Shown: positions 44,400-55,632 of the stretch, in pieces
How positions within the stretch are numbered: the stretch's first letter is position 1
Layout of the letters: each line of letters opens with the position of its first letter
DNA from: Isoetes taiwanensis
Lineage: Eukaryota > Streptophyta > Lycopodiopsida > Isoetales > Isoetaceae
Assembly (NCBI GenBank): GCA_021234155.1
Contig: JAJEKV010000027.1
Coordinates: 11,794,716 to 11,858,715, forward strand
Direction: 5' to 3'
DNA: 64,000 nucleotides
Notes under the pieces: generated by a model
Told to the model about the DNA's origin: nothing
Seen by the model: only the letters and a program-made list of their open reading frames with translations
Databases searched by the model: none
Position numbers and translations under genes: made by a program

Positions 44400-45259
44400 T
44401 TTGAGTGGTGTGCCATGCAATGGATAGAAATGTTCGCATTTGGAGTATCACAAATAAGCCGGTCATTCTGGACAGACTTAAGGTAAAGTTCCTTGCCCTT
44501 GTGTTGAAAGTTCCTTCTGTTAGAAGTTCCCAATTGCTGGCACCCTTTAAGCAGGCATAGAACATGCAAATGTACATGCTAGTTGTTCAACATAATTGAT
44601 TAATGCGTTGTTATAATCAGAGTAAGAATGAAGATCTTTGTAAGCATCGTTTTTGTTTTCGTCAAACTGGATGTAACCTACATCTAAATGAGTTTCTACT
44701 TCTAGGATAAGCTTGTATCTGCTAGGTGTGTCTACTTCTTAAGCACAGCAATGAGAGTCAAGTCATTGTGTCCATATTGCTTGTCATGATTTAACCATTT
44801 GAATTTGAAGTGCATGTCTAAGTCTCTTCTAATTCATTGAAAGTTATCTAATCTGACTTCTTCTTGTCAGAACTTTAGTTACATTTTTCACATGTGTATA
44901 CATGATCTGCTGGAAAAGTCTGAGATTTATCTAAGGTATTGAAGCTATAGCCTTTCCTAAATGACCTCCTGCATTACGAAGGCAGCCTGCAAATGTAGTT
45001 ATGGTCAAATCGTACATGTGCTTATGGTTTAAGATTCCATAGTCTATAAATAATAATTGTGTATTATTTGGTTAGAGATTTCAGGCCGCTTGTAGTAAGT
45101 CATTTGGAAGTGTTAGAGGCCTAAAGAGATTTGTAGTTTACAGCTGAGTGTAAAAATTTAATTTAATCTGCTGATGCGATGTTTTATAGTCAATTGCTTG
45201 CTGAAAATCTTGAAGTTCTTCGTTTGAAGAATTATACATTTCTGATATTAAGTTAACGT
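44400..45259. other. No gene established
   Basis: AT-rich. A short reading AMDRNVRIWSITNKPVILDR ends at LK|GTAAAG (44,480), which could be an exon end. It was not assigned. Confidence 0.4.
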
Positions 45260-45809
45260 TGACAGACTTTTATGGATCATGACTTCTCCAAAATTTGACA
45301 AAGAATTCAACATCATGACATTGCTCAGGTTGGCTATAGACATGGTTGGAGGAATGAAGTTTATGCACCAATATGATATCATTCATAGGTATCTTACATA
45401 TTATATTTTAGTTGGTTCTTATTTTTTGAGTTAAAAGAGAAAGTAATTATGCCTATATGTTTGACTGATTTATCCTTTAAATACCATAAATGAGACGTGT
45501 TTATGCCTTTTATACCCTTTGTTATTGAAGTCTATGGAATTGATGACGTTTTAGTCATTACAGTATGTACTATAAGAGTCTCATCATTAGCTGCATGGGC
45601 CAAATGAAAATATTAGGGTTCAAATCCCTAGCTCTTAGGTCAATAATCTATATGTTGTATTATGTAAAAATAGATGTTTTAGTACGAAAACATCATACAT
45701 TTTAAACTCTACCTTAAAGATAACGTTGGGATGTTTACTAAAGATCTTTTAGTTTGTCGTAAAAACCACTACTAGTTAAAGAACAAATATTAATAAGATA
45801 CAAGAAATT

Positions 45810-45845
45810 TATCGCGGCGGGCCGCCGCGAACATTTCTTTTGTTC
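45810..45845. repeat. GC-rich palindrome recurring at 41,236
   Basis: GCGGCGGGCCGCCGC is a near-perfect hairpin in otherwise AT-rich DNA. With its flank CGAACATTTCTTT it recurs, diverged, at about 41,236-41,268. Confidence 0.7.
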
Positions 45846-46484
45846 GACTGGATGCAAAGGACACCCTATGTAGAAGACACTTGTGCAACATTGGACACCC
45901 TGGCTCCAACCGTCTCCTAATCAAAGAATAGTTTACACTCTTTAGCCGACTTCCATGCTCTTCAAAGAGAAACCTTCTTCAAAAGAGAAATTAGGTCTTT
46001 TCATGGTACAATCATGCATTCCTTCGGATTTGGATCAAGTTACCTCACATATAACTATGCTTTCCAAATAGAATATCTGCTCTTGATATGCACATTAACA
46101 ATTAAAGCTAGTTGAACCCTTCAATCTGGTAAACATGGCAACAATTCATCATAGGTCTACTGTATTTTTAACAATGTTGTAATGTTGGTTCTGCAAACAA
46201 AAAAAATTGATGTATAAGCATTTACCGAACGATTTGACATCGATGGAAACTGTATTATAGGTGATCATTATTTTGTAAGTGCATGAACTTGATAAACAAG
46301 TGTTCATGCTCTACCAAAAAAAAAATGCATAAGAAGGATTGCATTTAAGGCAAACTTAGCTTCCTCTATATGACGATGAAACAAAGGATTCAGGTAAGTT
46401 CTAGTTAGTGTTGGAATATCACAATATACAACATACAATGCTTCGTATAAATTCCTATATATGTGAAATGGATGTTGCACGTGA

Positions 46485-46623
46485 GATGAAATACCTCAAA
46501 AAAATAAATCTTCTTAAAGCTTTGAAGATATGATATTTAATTCTAGGGATGTTGCACGTGAAATGAAATACCTCAGATAAATAAATCTTCTCAAAGCTTT
46601 GAAGATATTACATTTAATTCTAG
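46485..46623 (+). repeat. ~70 bp tandem duplication within a kinase relic
   Basis: GATGTTGCACGTGARATGAA through AAAGCTTTGAAGATAT and TTTAATTCTAG occurs twice, at about 46,482 and 46,552. Confidence 0.85.
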
Positions 46624-47194
46624 CAGTTGTATAGAACCTGCAGAAGCAATACTTTGTGGAAGCGATAAGTATGCATGTAGATGGGCTTCAACTTGCTACT
46701 AAGCATTGCGTTGCTATTAGCATATCGTTAGAACAAAATAACATATGTATAATGTCACACCTGCATAGTCCTTGAGCATGTAAAAAGACTATAAGAGCAG
46801 CACATGTGATTAGGAACTAGCGCGGGAAGAAATAAAACATTCAAAATAGTTTTTTTGCAAATAAAAAAGAAAATTAGGCATTGGACAGATCGCCAAATGT
46901 GATCTAATTGAGCTCCTTATAGCTTTCACAAGCTCTCCATTCTTCTACCAGGTCACCAAGATTGCAATGACAATCTGGCCATGCTTATTCCTGTGCCAAA
47001 TCAAGCAAAAATAAGGAGGCAACTAGAAATCCAGGTAATTGAGAACAAAAAATCTGACCTTAAAAATACAAATACAAATAAAGCAAGAACGATGCTTTGT
47101 TTCTACCTAGAAACCTTGAATCAGCTTGGTTATGCCTTGAAACTGCCCTAAACGTGAAAAAACTCTTGAATTTGCTCTAAGATCAATTCCATTT

Positions 47195-47325
47195 TTGTGG
47201 AATCTCCCGTTTGCTAAAAACTCCCCTGGTTACAGAATTCTCAATTTGCTAGGAATCCGCTGTTTTCTAAGAATCCCCCGTTTAAAAAATCCCTTGTTCG
47301 CAGAATCCCCTGCTTGCTTATATGA
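47195..47325. repeat. Degenerate ~23 bp tandem repeat
   Basis: Units of the form GAATCYCCYGTTTGCTAA recur about five times with substitutions (GAATCTCCCGTTTGCTAAAA, GAATCCGCTGTTTTCTAA, GAATCCCCCGTTTAAAA, GAATCCCCTGCTTGCTTA). Confidence 0.7.
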
Positions 47326-47334
47326 TTAAAGTCA

Positions 47335-47751
47335 AATTCCCAAAGCATAATGCATCTTCAACTGATGGACCCGAGTACAAAAAGTAAAATTTGCATTTGT
47401 CAACTCTTTTATTGATATCTTCTTGATGGCTACTTTCTCTCCAGTATGTGTATCTATTGCTGAGCACACCACCCCATAACTTCCCTTGCCTATGACTTCC
47501 TGGATCTTGTAACGATTTGCTTCTCCATACTCTGTAAAAAACTCGGTCTCCCCCATAATCTGCAAGACAGGAAAAGGAGAATTATATATTGTAAATTTTA
47601 AAAACAAACAGTAGCTCCATAAGCCCTCTTCTAGGACTCAATGGTCAATTTGGCCGCCTTAATTTCAGATCCAAGTGATAAAGAGTAACATGTTTTAAAT
47701 TAAGGCAAAATCATAGTTTAATACCTTGCGGCGAGAGTCACCACTCTGCAT
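47335..47751 (-). pseudogene. 5' fragment of a TDY-class MAP kinase gene
   Basis: Exon a (47,751-47,725) encodes MQSGDSRRK and ends at AAG|GTATT. Exon b starts after CAG at 47,559 and reads IMGETEFFTEYGEANRYKIQ, then EVIGKGSYGVVCSAIDTHTG and EKVAIKKI. This is nearly the same as the start of plant group D (TDY) MAP kinases such as Arabidopsis MPK8/MPK20, including the Gly-rich loop GKGSYGVV and the ATP-binding Lys in VAIKK. After KKI the expected ND.FEH.sDA sequence is replaced by an unrelated tail (SIKELTNANF). The rest of the kinase domain is absent downstream, so it cannot make an active kinase. Its 5' untranslated exon probably lies beyond the transposon at 55.8-56.1 kb. Confidence 0.82.
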
Positions 47752-47962
47752 CTTGCTGTTGTACTTATCAACGAGACCTACAAAGAATGAATTGACCTCT
47801 CGAACTTCTTTTGAATAGCTGACAACCTTTCCCCCCTGTCAATCCCCAAAATATCTAATGATACACTCTGTGAGCTTATACGATATGCGCCAACGGCGCC
47901 AATGTCTCAGATCCTCTATGAGGGAAGCACCCATGTGCTGCCCACAACCACCTTATACAAAA

Positions 47963-47991
47963 GGGTGAAAGTATGCTGGTGGGTAGCAAAA
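47963..47991 (+). repeat. Left terminal inverted repeat
   Basis: Begins GGGTGAAAGTATGCTGGTGG and matches the reverse complement of 55,604-55,632 at all 29 positions. Confidence 0.92.
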
Positions 47992-48013
47992 GCATGCGTC
48001 CGGACGCATGCTT
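47990..48013. repeat. 24 bp perfect palindrome, subterminal
   Basis: The core GCATGCGTCCGGACGCATGC is self-complementary and is extended by AA/TT. It directly follows the left TIR. A weaker inverted repeat (TAGCAGGG / CCCGCTA) follows at 48,015-48,035. Such structures often serve as transposase-binding or hairpin sites; that role is inferred. Confidence 0.9.
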
Positions 48014-48474
48014 ATAGCAGGGTTTTAGCCCGCTATCAGCACCCCTGCTTTTGCTTAATCTGTACGCCCTTCATGTACTCGCACATCCACCTCACGAACG
48101 AGCCGTTAGGAAAATGATTGTGGGCTTTTGGCTGGATTTTCGCGCGAGTGGTGTGGTAGTACGTTGCAAATTGGATTACTTCGTCATGGCCCGCGAAATT
48201 TCTCCCTCCAATTCACTTATCCTCCCTCTCTCAGGAATTTCATGGCGCTCCCTGATACCGGCCTGGAGGCAATCACACGTTTAGCATTGGATTTTCGGCC
48301 TGATGAATCCCAATACGTTGTTCCGTTTGTTGGATGTCAATGCAACACGAAATATCACGTGAAGATCCAGTTTCCTCCGCAATTTACAAGAAATTGGATG
48401 CAGCGAAAGAGAGAATATAGATTACGGAATAAGATGGCGAGAAAAGCAAATGGCTGAATCGGGAGGATCTGAGC

Positions 48475-51400
48475 ATGAGACGCAGGCAAGAAATAGCCAA
48501 GCAATTAGTTGATTACTTCAATAAGCTCACCAAAAAACATTCACCCGAACTCAAGGCCGATGTGATGAAGAGGGTGGTTCATCACCACGAAATGGAAATC
48601 TCGTAACCTGAATTTTGCCAAATCCAAAGGAGTGCAAGGCGTGGGTGTCTTTGCTCAACAACTTGAAATGTGACAATGGCAGCCACAAAGAGGCAAAGGA
48701 ACCATGATGTTTGGAGAGCCGTAACCTCGACATCGGTGATGGCTTCTTCCACAAAATCGAGATGCAATTCCACTATGGCGGTGGCTGTTAGGTGCATCTA
48801 ATTCTTGCTTTCATGCCTGTGCTTCTTCGTGCTTTTAAGTGCTTGTATCTGCTGAGTGATGCTGGATGAGATATGTTCATTGATTAATGTGCAATATTTC
48901 TTATGATAGGTTGCATGAGGTCAACAATTGCAACTGCCGATTGCATTTAAAATCGGAAGCCGCCCTTGGAAATGGTCCGTGGTCTAGCTTCCAAAGGAGG
49001 TTGAGGTGCGATTCTCTCACCCCTCGCTTGCAAGCAAAGCATAAATGTAATGCGGAAACAAAATAGCGAGTCTCTCCTTGCAAGAAAGATGTTGTGAACA
49101 CCGCTTGGAGAGTCAAGCTTCAATTTCGATCCCTTGCACCTTATGGAGGTCACACAGTATAAGTTTCCATACAAATTTTTCTTTGCTATTGTTGCATAAA
49201 TATTTCTAACCAACGGCCACCATTCAAATTGGAGCTATTTCAACAATACAAAAAGGCACATCCCAACACCCCTGTTTGCTTAAAGGCTTTCGAGAAGTTG
49301 AAGCCTATTTATGTAAAGAAAGTATCGAAAAGGGAAACCCGTTGTTGCATATACCATATAAAGTTGGAGTATGCCGGGTAGCCCCAATGCATTAAGGTCG
49401 TGGCCCAAACCGGATTTCATGGTGAAGAGTGCAAGTGCACCTGCGAGGTCTGTGGACCTGGTGAGACGTGTCTGGCCAGCCAATATATGTATGACTCAAC
49501 CAGCGAGCTCTGGAGGGCTGTGGTTTGCAACAAGAGCGAGGGTGAAGAATGGCATAAACATGACTGCTTGATGCAGAGTCGGCGTGTGGCATAAAAACTC
49601 TTCCTATATGTCCAAGAGAGAGAGAGAATCATGAGTTCTTGCTTGAATGGAAGACGTTTGAAAAGGTAATACTCTCTTTATTGCATCTTTTAAATCTTTG
49701 ATATGTCTTGCCATCCAAAAACCGCTTTTGTGCTTTCAACTTGGCGCTAATCTTCTGCTTTTATGCTACGCACCTTGTTACAGCATTCCAAAGGGAGACA
49801 TAAGAGGCTGGTGGAGTTGCGGATCACGTTACCAAGGAGGTGCCAGGGGCAGCAGAAAGAAAAAAGAGCCAATGCCACCAAGAAGGGAAACAAAAGTAAG
49901 AAATCCAAGGTAGTCGTGGGACACGTACCGAAGCCGCAAAGACAAGTTGAGAAGAAGGGAAACAAAAGAAAGAAATCCAAGCAAGCCGGTGGGACCTGAT
50001 CGAAGCCGCAAAGACAAGACGAGACCTCAAATGGCAAGGGAAAAAAAAAAAGGACCAAAGCCGGTCCTCGATTGTCTTACAAGAGAACGGCGGTGAAGGA
50101 TTTCATTTCATATCCGTGTTCCACATTGAAGATATTCGTGCCACACAATTACTGTGGCTAGATGGCGTGCCATGCAATTCGTGAGTTGCCCGGACAATAT
50201 CCAAGATGGCACCATTGTTTTACGTAATTGATTTTGCAGAGAATTACAAACATAAAATACAAAGGGAGGTTCAAAGCCGATTGGCACAATGACCGTGATA
50301 ACAATTCTCGGCCACATCACGTATAGGATGGACATCAGTTCTGGGATCAGAAAGCTATTGAAGGAAACCCATTTTTACTTGAGTGATGACAAGCTTCATG
50401 ACACTCTTTTTGTGCAGACTTGTCTTAGAAAGCACAATTCATGGCTTGTATCAAATGGTGTAGATTTCTCCAGGCATATAGTTTGGTCAGATGGTTGTTC
50501 TAGCCAATTCAAATCTGCCCGGCCATTCTATTTCCTACCAAGATATCACCATGAGCTAGGGAAGGAAATAGTATGGAATTTCTTTGGGACAGCCCATGGT
50601 AAGGGAGAGCACGATGGGCAAGGGGCAGTCCTTAAAGGGGCATTCACTAGAGAGCAGCTCAAGTATGATGGGGTGAGATTTAGGGGTGCTGCTGATGCAT
50701 GTGAATTCGCAACTCGTTGGAATGAAGGTACCAACAACGGGGACATCAAAAGGTATTATGCTTTCATCTGCTGTATTCGTTGAGTAGTCTTTGCACGTGA
50801 ACCGGCCAGAATGTCTTGAATAGTGCTTTCATCCGCTTTAAGTCTTTGTCGTGAACTGCTATCTTGTGATGAGTAGTCTTTGTATTATCTTTGTCTGTGA
50901 GATGCAATACTTGTTGTTTCCTTGCAGGTACTTCTGGGTAATTGGAAAGGATGATGTTGATAGGATGCACCACCGGATCGCGCCAGGTGGAAGGGACCAA
51001 GCAAATACACAGCATCCAGACATACTTGGCCAAATCAAGCACAAGGGTGGCTCATAGAGGTTTAAGTTGTTTCTGTGGTAACTGTTTGAAAGGAAACTGG
51101 TCATCTTGTGTGAACAAACACAGATTGAAGAATTGGAAATATGTTACACTAAAGCCAGATAAGTCTACTGGTGAAGGTACTGAAGACGAAATCGATGAGG
51201 CATTTTTTGAAGGTGATGGAGAATGGCTATCCTAAAACGTAGGGAAGGTGATAACTTTGTTTGTTGTAGCCGCGGGGAAATCGAGAAATGCAGATTTCTA
51301 TGTGGTCAAATGTGTTAAGTCGAGGCATATCCTTGACGTAATTGTCAAGGATAGCTGGGGTCGAACCTTCAATGTGGATGAACATGTGTTGGCTGGTTTG

Positions 51401-51502
51401 TACTATCTTTGCTTTCAAATGGATGGTAGTTGGGAGCTACTTGAAGACAAAGGCGACTTTCCAAAGATGATCATCACGTGTCGGCTATCAAGTTTGAGAT
51501 GA
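48475..51502 (+). pseudogene. Transposase-like gene (SDG/QFK/HGKG family)
   Basis: Pieces in order on the plus strand: IAKQLVDYFNKLTKKHSPEL (48,490-48,600); RVSPCKKDVVNTAWRVK (about 49,060-49,120); KKVSKRETRCCIYHIKLEYA then KCTCEVCGPGETC and WHKHDCL (49,310-49,570), a Cys/His-rich probable zinc module; a Lys-rich linker with an internal repeat (49,860-50,020); the core HIVWSDGCSSQFKSARPFYF, WNFFGTAHGKGEHDGQGAVL, then KGAFTREQLKYDGV (50,480-50,680); LSCFCGNCLKGNWSSCVNKH (51,063-51,125); and a C-terminal domain FYVVKCVKSRHILDV/WELLEDKGDFP (51,298-51,460). The core pattern SDG..SQFK...HGKG..DG.GA is one I associate with uncharacterised transposon-encoded proteins in plants and invertebrates, probably a DDE-type nuclease. 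Multiple frame changes may be introns or decay. Confidence 0.65.
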
Positions 51503-52089
51503 ATCAGATTCCTGGCACCAACAGATTTTCCCTTGAACAGGCTACTCACCAGATGATCCTTGACAGTCTGCCATATGAAGGTTGAATATGCTTTGGCCTA
51601 GTTGTTTTATCATTGTAACAAATCTGTAGTTACTTGTGTACTTGTCTCAAATTTTGATCATTGTATTGGAGACAATGCCCCTGAGACAATGTTTGTAGTA
51701 TTGGTTTGAATTATTGGAGTATTTTAGTATTGGAAACAATGCTTGTAGTATTGGAGAGTAAGCTTGATATATATTACGTAAAACTGCGTACACACTCAAG
51801 ATTAGAACATCACTCAAGATCACTCAATACCAAGATAAGACAAAGTAATCATACATATATATTACAAAAAAAAGTAATTGTACAATGGTTACTTCATGAG
51901 TCATCGAAGTCTTGAGTCATCTTTGGTCGCCAGAAGGGTGCCCAAAGCCCGGCTGCCTTTGTACTTCTAATGGAGCATTGAGGATATAATAGGCGAGAGA
52001 CAAGATAGTTGTTGAGGCAAGAATCCAAAGACTACAACCTGCCTCCTCTTCCAACCATGCATCGCTGATGTCAACCTTGTGAGATCGCT
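51503..52089. other. Intergenic region between the two transposon genes
   Basis: The two genes converge here, so it should hold both 3' ends. It contains short repeats (TATTGGAGACAATG/TATTGGAAACAATG, AACATCACTCAAGATCACTC) and no coding sequence. Confidence 0.5.
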
Positions 52090-55000
52090 TCACAAAGATG
52101 AGAAGACAAGTATTCCAAAGTTGGACACACAAACTTCGCGCAAAAGTTGTCCTCTTCTTGCCCCTTGAAAGGCATAATGGGAAGGGTTGTGTGTGCGGGG
52201 TTTAGAAACCCCTTTGTGTAGGTCATCATCAACCAAGAAAATCATACCATGATTTTGAGGAAAATCCTCAAGTACAACCTTCAACTCCTTGAAAAAATCT
52301 GCTTTTCGGGGTTTTGGATGCTTGCATGCATAGCAATGCTCTTGACCATAAACCTTCAAGAATCTGGTGCGCAAATCGAGGAACAATGCATCCACCATAT
52401 CCCTTGTATTCAAGTAGAGAAGCACTCCAAATAACAATATCAAACCTCTGCGATTGCCCACTCCACAAACTCATGATACCACAGTGCGTTGCGCAAATGA
52501 GGTACTTATTTGCGGTTTCTTTTACAACATGCTTGGTTTGTGGTGGAGGCAAGATTTTCCCGCTCATTCTCCTCTCTCATAGTGTGCGTTGCGAGACACC
52601 ATTTACGCCCAAAGACCATCAACTTCCGTCCCGGGTGTCCATCCTTGGGCGTTTGCAACCACCGTCGATGTGTGCTTTGATCGCGCTTGTCCGGTCTTTG
52701 CAATGTGTGTTTGGACTCTGGCTGGGAAGTGCTATCGGGAGGTCTTTGGGCCGATCTTTGCAAACCCTTGGACTCTGCTTTATCTTTGCTACCAGATGAT
52801 GGAGAGTGCTGATAGCCATAGTCAGATTCATCCTTATTAGTATCTCCCTGCCCCCAATGTATGGGTGTTTCCCGGCTATCAGTAACCCTTGCTTTGCCTT
52901 TGTCCTCGGTTTCTTCATTCACGACCTGTCTTGTTCTCCTGCGTGCAAGGATGAGCTGCAATTAACAACTGAAATTCTGAAACACATTCTGAAATATAAC
53001 AGGATAACAGGCACCTTTTGTATGTTAGAGTTTGTCTTTGGCACTTCTTTATCTCAGATTGTCTTCTTCATCGATTCACTAAGTATAACCATTGGTGCCT
53101 TCTTTTTTCTGCAGACAAGTTTTTACGAAGCCTAAGTTGAATAATCCAAACCAAAATTTGCACATTAAAAGGTGGAATAAAACAGGGATCAAATATATTA
53201 ATTGTTTGAACAAAAACCTTTTGGCTGATGGTTTAGGGTTGTCTTGCAAAATCAAGGTTTGCTTGCCTGAAATACATAAGGCAAAATTACATTAGCCATG
53301 TTTTTTCTTTCCAAATGCTACTTCTATGGGGACGTCCTCATCAAGGTCATTTTCGACTCACCCTCACTTTCTTCTTCCACAACCTTCCCGGCCCTTGACC
53401 GTGTCAACAACTTTGTTCACACAGAACGACTATGCGAATCGATTGCCGACATCTTCGCCATCGTTTTCCTTCCCTCGCAAAGAACAAGTGTTAGAGGAGG
53501 CCTTTGTAGAGGCAAACCGCAGAATTTGGAACTATACTATAATTGTTGGCACCATCACTACTACTTGAATCTCCCTTGGATTCAAAGATGCTTTGGTGTC
53601 TCCAAAGACTTTGTCTTTGCCAAGTCTTTGCTTGCAGTCTTTGAAAAGTCTTTGTAGTTTGTCGTCAATGTCTACGACACCTTCGATCTTTGTCAATTCA
53701 AAATCGAGCACAAAAATGGGCATGTACCTTTTTCCCATGTCTTGGGCGTGGAGTGTGAACCCTTGTGGACTTGTGCTTGGCTGATCCCGGGGTCCTTTTA
53801 CTTTTTGGTGTGATTTGTTTGTTTCCTTTTCTGCTGCGACCGGGGAGTTGTGGCTACATGCTCATCAACATCAATTATCTTCTTCTCGGTTTTGTAAGTC
53901 GCTCCGGCATGCAACACTTCTGCTTTCTTGTATTAAGCTTACCTATTTCACCGCACTAAGCCGGTAGGAATGGTCTCTGTGCACTTTCGGCTGACATCCT
54001 TTTTCCATGAGCAAACTGGTGCAGCTAACGTGATAATGATGTCCACATTTCATCCGCAGGCTGAGGGTGTAATCATCCTGGAATGCAAGACCACAGGTGG
54101 AGCATCTCTCCTCATCTCCAATTGGCAATCGGAATGGTATTGGAGTGATCTTGACGACGGTGATCATTTCTCTTGGTCATCTCCCTCGGCTGGTGACATT
54201 CTCGTAAGTGCTCTTTGGGCTTTTGCAAGGAGGGACTTCGTTGTTGGCAATCTCAGCAGTTAGTGCAGCCACCTTTTCTACACAGGTTTGATCTATTGGC
54301 CCACCCCCCATTTCAAGTAGGGACTTCAACATATATTCTGCCATATCTTTCTCCCTCTCCAAAGAATGAATCTCGGCAAGAGCTGACACTGCATTAGGAT
54401 CTGGCGATTAGCTTGAAGACGCGTGCAATATTATCCTTTATGGTCTTCAACTTCCCCTCTGCGGCCGAAGAAGCTTCCCTTTGCCTCAGACAGTGCACCT
54501 GTTCCTTCTTTGACACTAGGTCATTCTCGCTTGCAATTTTAGGGCTTCACGCATATCTTGGATCATGCTTTCCGTGACGGGAAATATTTTCCCCATAAGT
54601 CGAGAATGCCTTTGGACACATTGAAGTACTCTGAATGACAACATCCCTTCTAATTTTATAGCGATTACTGCTTTGAGGTCGGCTTTTCTCGCAATGCTTT
54701 CGTGTGTCTTTGTTCCGCTTGTGATTTCTTTGGGCTCTGCTTTGTTCATTCCGGGGGCGGTGTGCTTTGGGTTCACTCTTGACCTTGCTCGAATAGGCTC
54801 TCGCTTTTTTGCTGCCGCGCCCAATTGACCTTGAAATTTTCTCGATCCCGCTTGGCCCTCTTGCAGTTGTTGAATGCAAATAAAAAGGAAACCGTCTTCC
54901 TTACTTCTCGTTCTTCAATCCTTCCGGGTATATCTTGCTCAATGACTCAATTAGAGCTTCTTCGTGTTCGCCTTATTTTGTCGATGGATGTCTTGTTCTA

Positions 55001-55300
55001 ATGACACCATTGGTGTCCCAAACCTCATTATATTCTCTGCCGGATATCACATCCGTTCGAAATTGAGAGGGATGCACACCCTCGCTTGATAGACCAGCGT
55101 AGGCATGGAAGTCCTCCTCGCTTCGCAATCAGCCGGTCGGGTCTTAGGGGCACGTTCCTTCCGGGCTGAAAGAAATCAAGAAAAACAAATTAACGGGGCA
55201 CCATAAGCCATCAAAATTGGATTTGCATTTTGCTTACCCCTGCGCATGGCATCCATTGGAATTGCTTTGTGAGCCGTGGATTAACAACCTTCTTCACCAT
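52090..55300 (-). pseudogene. Transposon accessory gene: coiled coil, zinc-binding region, NIF/FCP1-like phosphatase
   Basis: On the minus strand from about 55,150: FHAYAGLSSEGVHPSQFRTD; a Lys/Arg-rich region; a predicted coiled coil (LVSKKEQVHCLRQREAS, 54,520-54,400; IHSLEREKDMAEYMLKSLLE, 54,375-54,300); then CSTCGLAFQDDYTLSLRMKC and GHHYHVSC (54,110-54,020), a Cys/His pattern like a RING or related finger; a linker with FVLDFELTKIEGVVDIDDKL; and finally FDIVIWSAS, LYLNTRDMVDALFLDLRTRF, FFKELKVVLEDFPQNHGMIF and LVDDDLHKGVSKPRTHNP (52,470-52,150). The last blocks fit the NIF/FCP1 HAD phosphatase fold (..WSs..N...., K.L..lw, lLvDDspyK...NP). The catalytic DxDG/DxNG motif looks damaged (G.VNGV near 52,600). 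The start is not located. Confidence 0.5.
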
Positions 55301-55603
55301 AGTTTTTGGCGTTTGAGTTTTGGAATACTAAGCTTGGAGTGAATCCGGAAATTCTCGAGCTTCTTCTCCGCGGGCTATTTGGCTGGAGTAGCAAAAGGTG
55401 GGGAGCACGGTTCGAAATTACAAATTCAAAGTTAAGCTATCCTTTCGTCCACAATCATTAGTTACGGTTGCATGTAAGAAGGTTATGATTGAAACGGTGC
55501 GCCCTATGTGAAGTGACGGGCATAGCATAGGTTACACTTCAATTGGTGAAGGGTGGAAAAAATAGTATGAAGGGTGCTGGTGCTGGGTGCTGGGGTCGCG
55601 TTT

Positions 55604-55632
55604 TTTTGCTACCCACCAGCATACTTTCACCC
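55604..55632 (-). repeat. Right terminal inverted repeat
   Basis: Reverse complement of 47,963-47,991 without mismatch. The inner side continues in seven T (four A at the other end), then TCGCG and a GGTGCTG-rich stretch. Confidence 0.92.

Larger units (their letters stand above)
45262..46700 (+). pseudogene. Protein kinase gene fragments (TKL/Raf-like)
   Basis: At 45,290-45,388 the plus strand reads FDKEFNIMTLLRLAIDMVGG then MKFMHQYDIIHR, followed by GTATCTT. This matches kinase helix E up to the HRD motif, with a possible donor directly after HR. At 46,465-46,620 a tandemly duplicated piece reads MDVAREMKYL(K/R).INLLKALKI, again helix-E-like (…vAreMkYLH..nilh) but lacking HRD. No ATP-binding loop, DFG or activation segment was found. 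These are remnants of one or more plant kinases of the Raf-like or receptor-like group. The repeat GC palindrome at 45,812 lies between them. Confidence 0.55.
47963..55632 (+). mobile_element. 7.67 kb DNA transposon with 29 bp terminal inverted repeats
   Basis: The 29 bases from 47,963 (GGGTGAAAGTATGCTGGTGG...) are exactly inverted at 55,604-55,632. Flanking bases are AAAA on both sides, which may be the target duplication. Inside are a plus-strand transposase-like gene (about 48,475-51,502) and a convergent minus-strand gene (about 55,300-52,090). The left subterminal region has a 24 bp perfect palindrome. The insertion sits between a probable 5' exon and the coding exons of the MAP kinase fragment. 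Perfect TIRs suggest fairly recent movement, but both genes show stops and frameshifts, so mobilisation in trans is likely. The superfamily is not identified. Confidence 0.82.

Noticed and set aside
52506-52961. 151-codon minus-strand ORF with many Arg/Lys/Gln, taken alone as a gene
   Set aside because: It only makes sense as the linker and start of the phosphatase-like domain of the transposon accessory gene; the family blocks continue in other frames.
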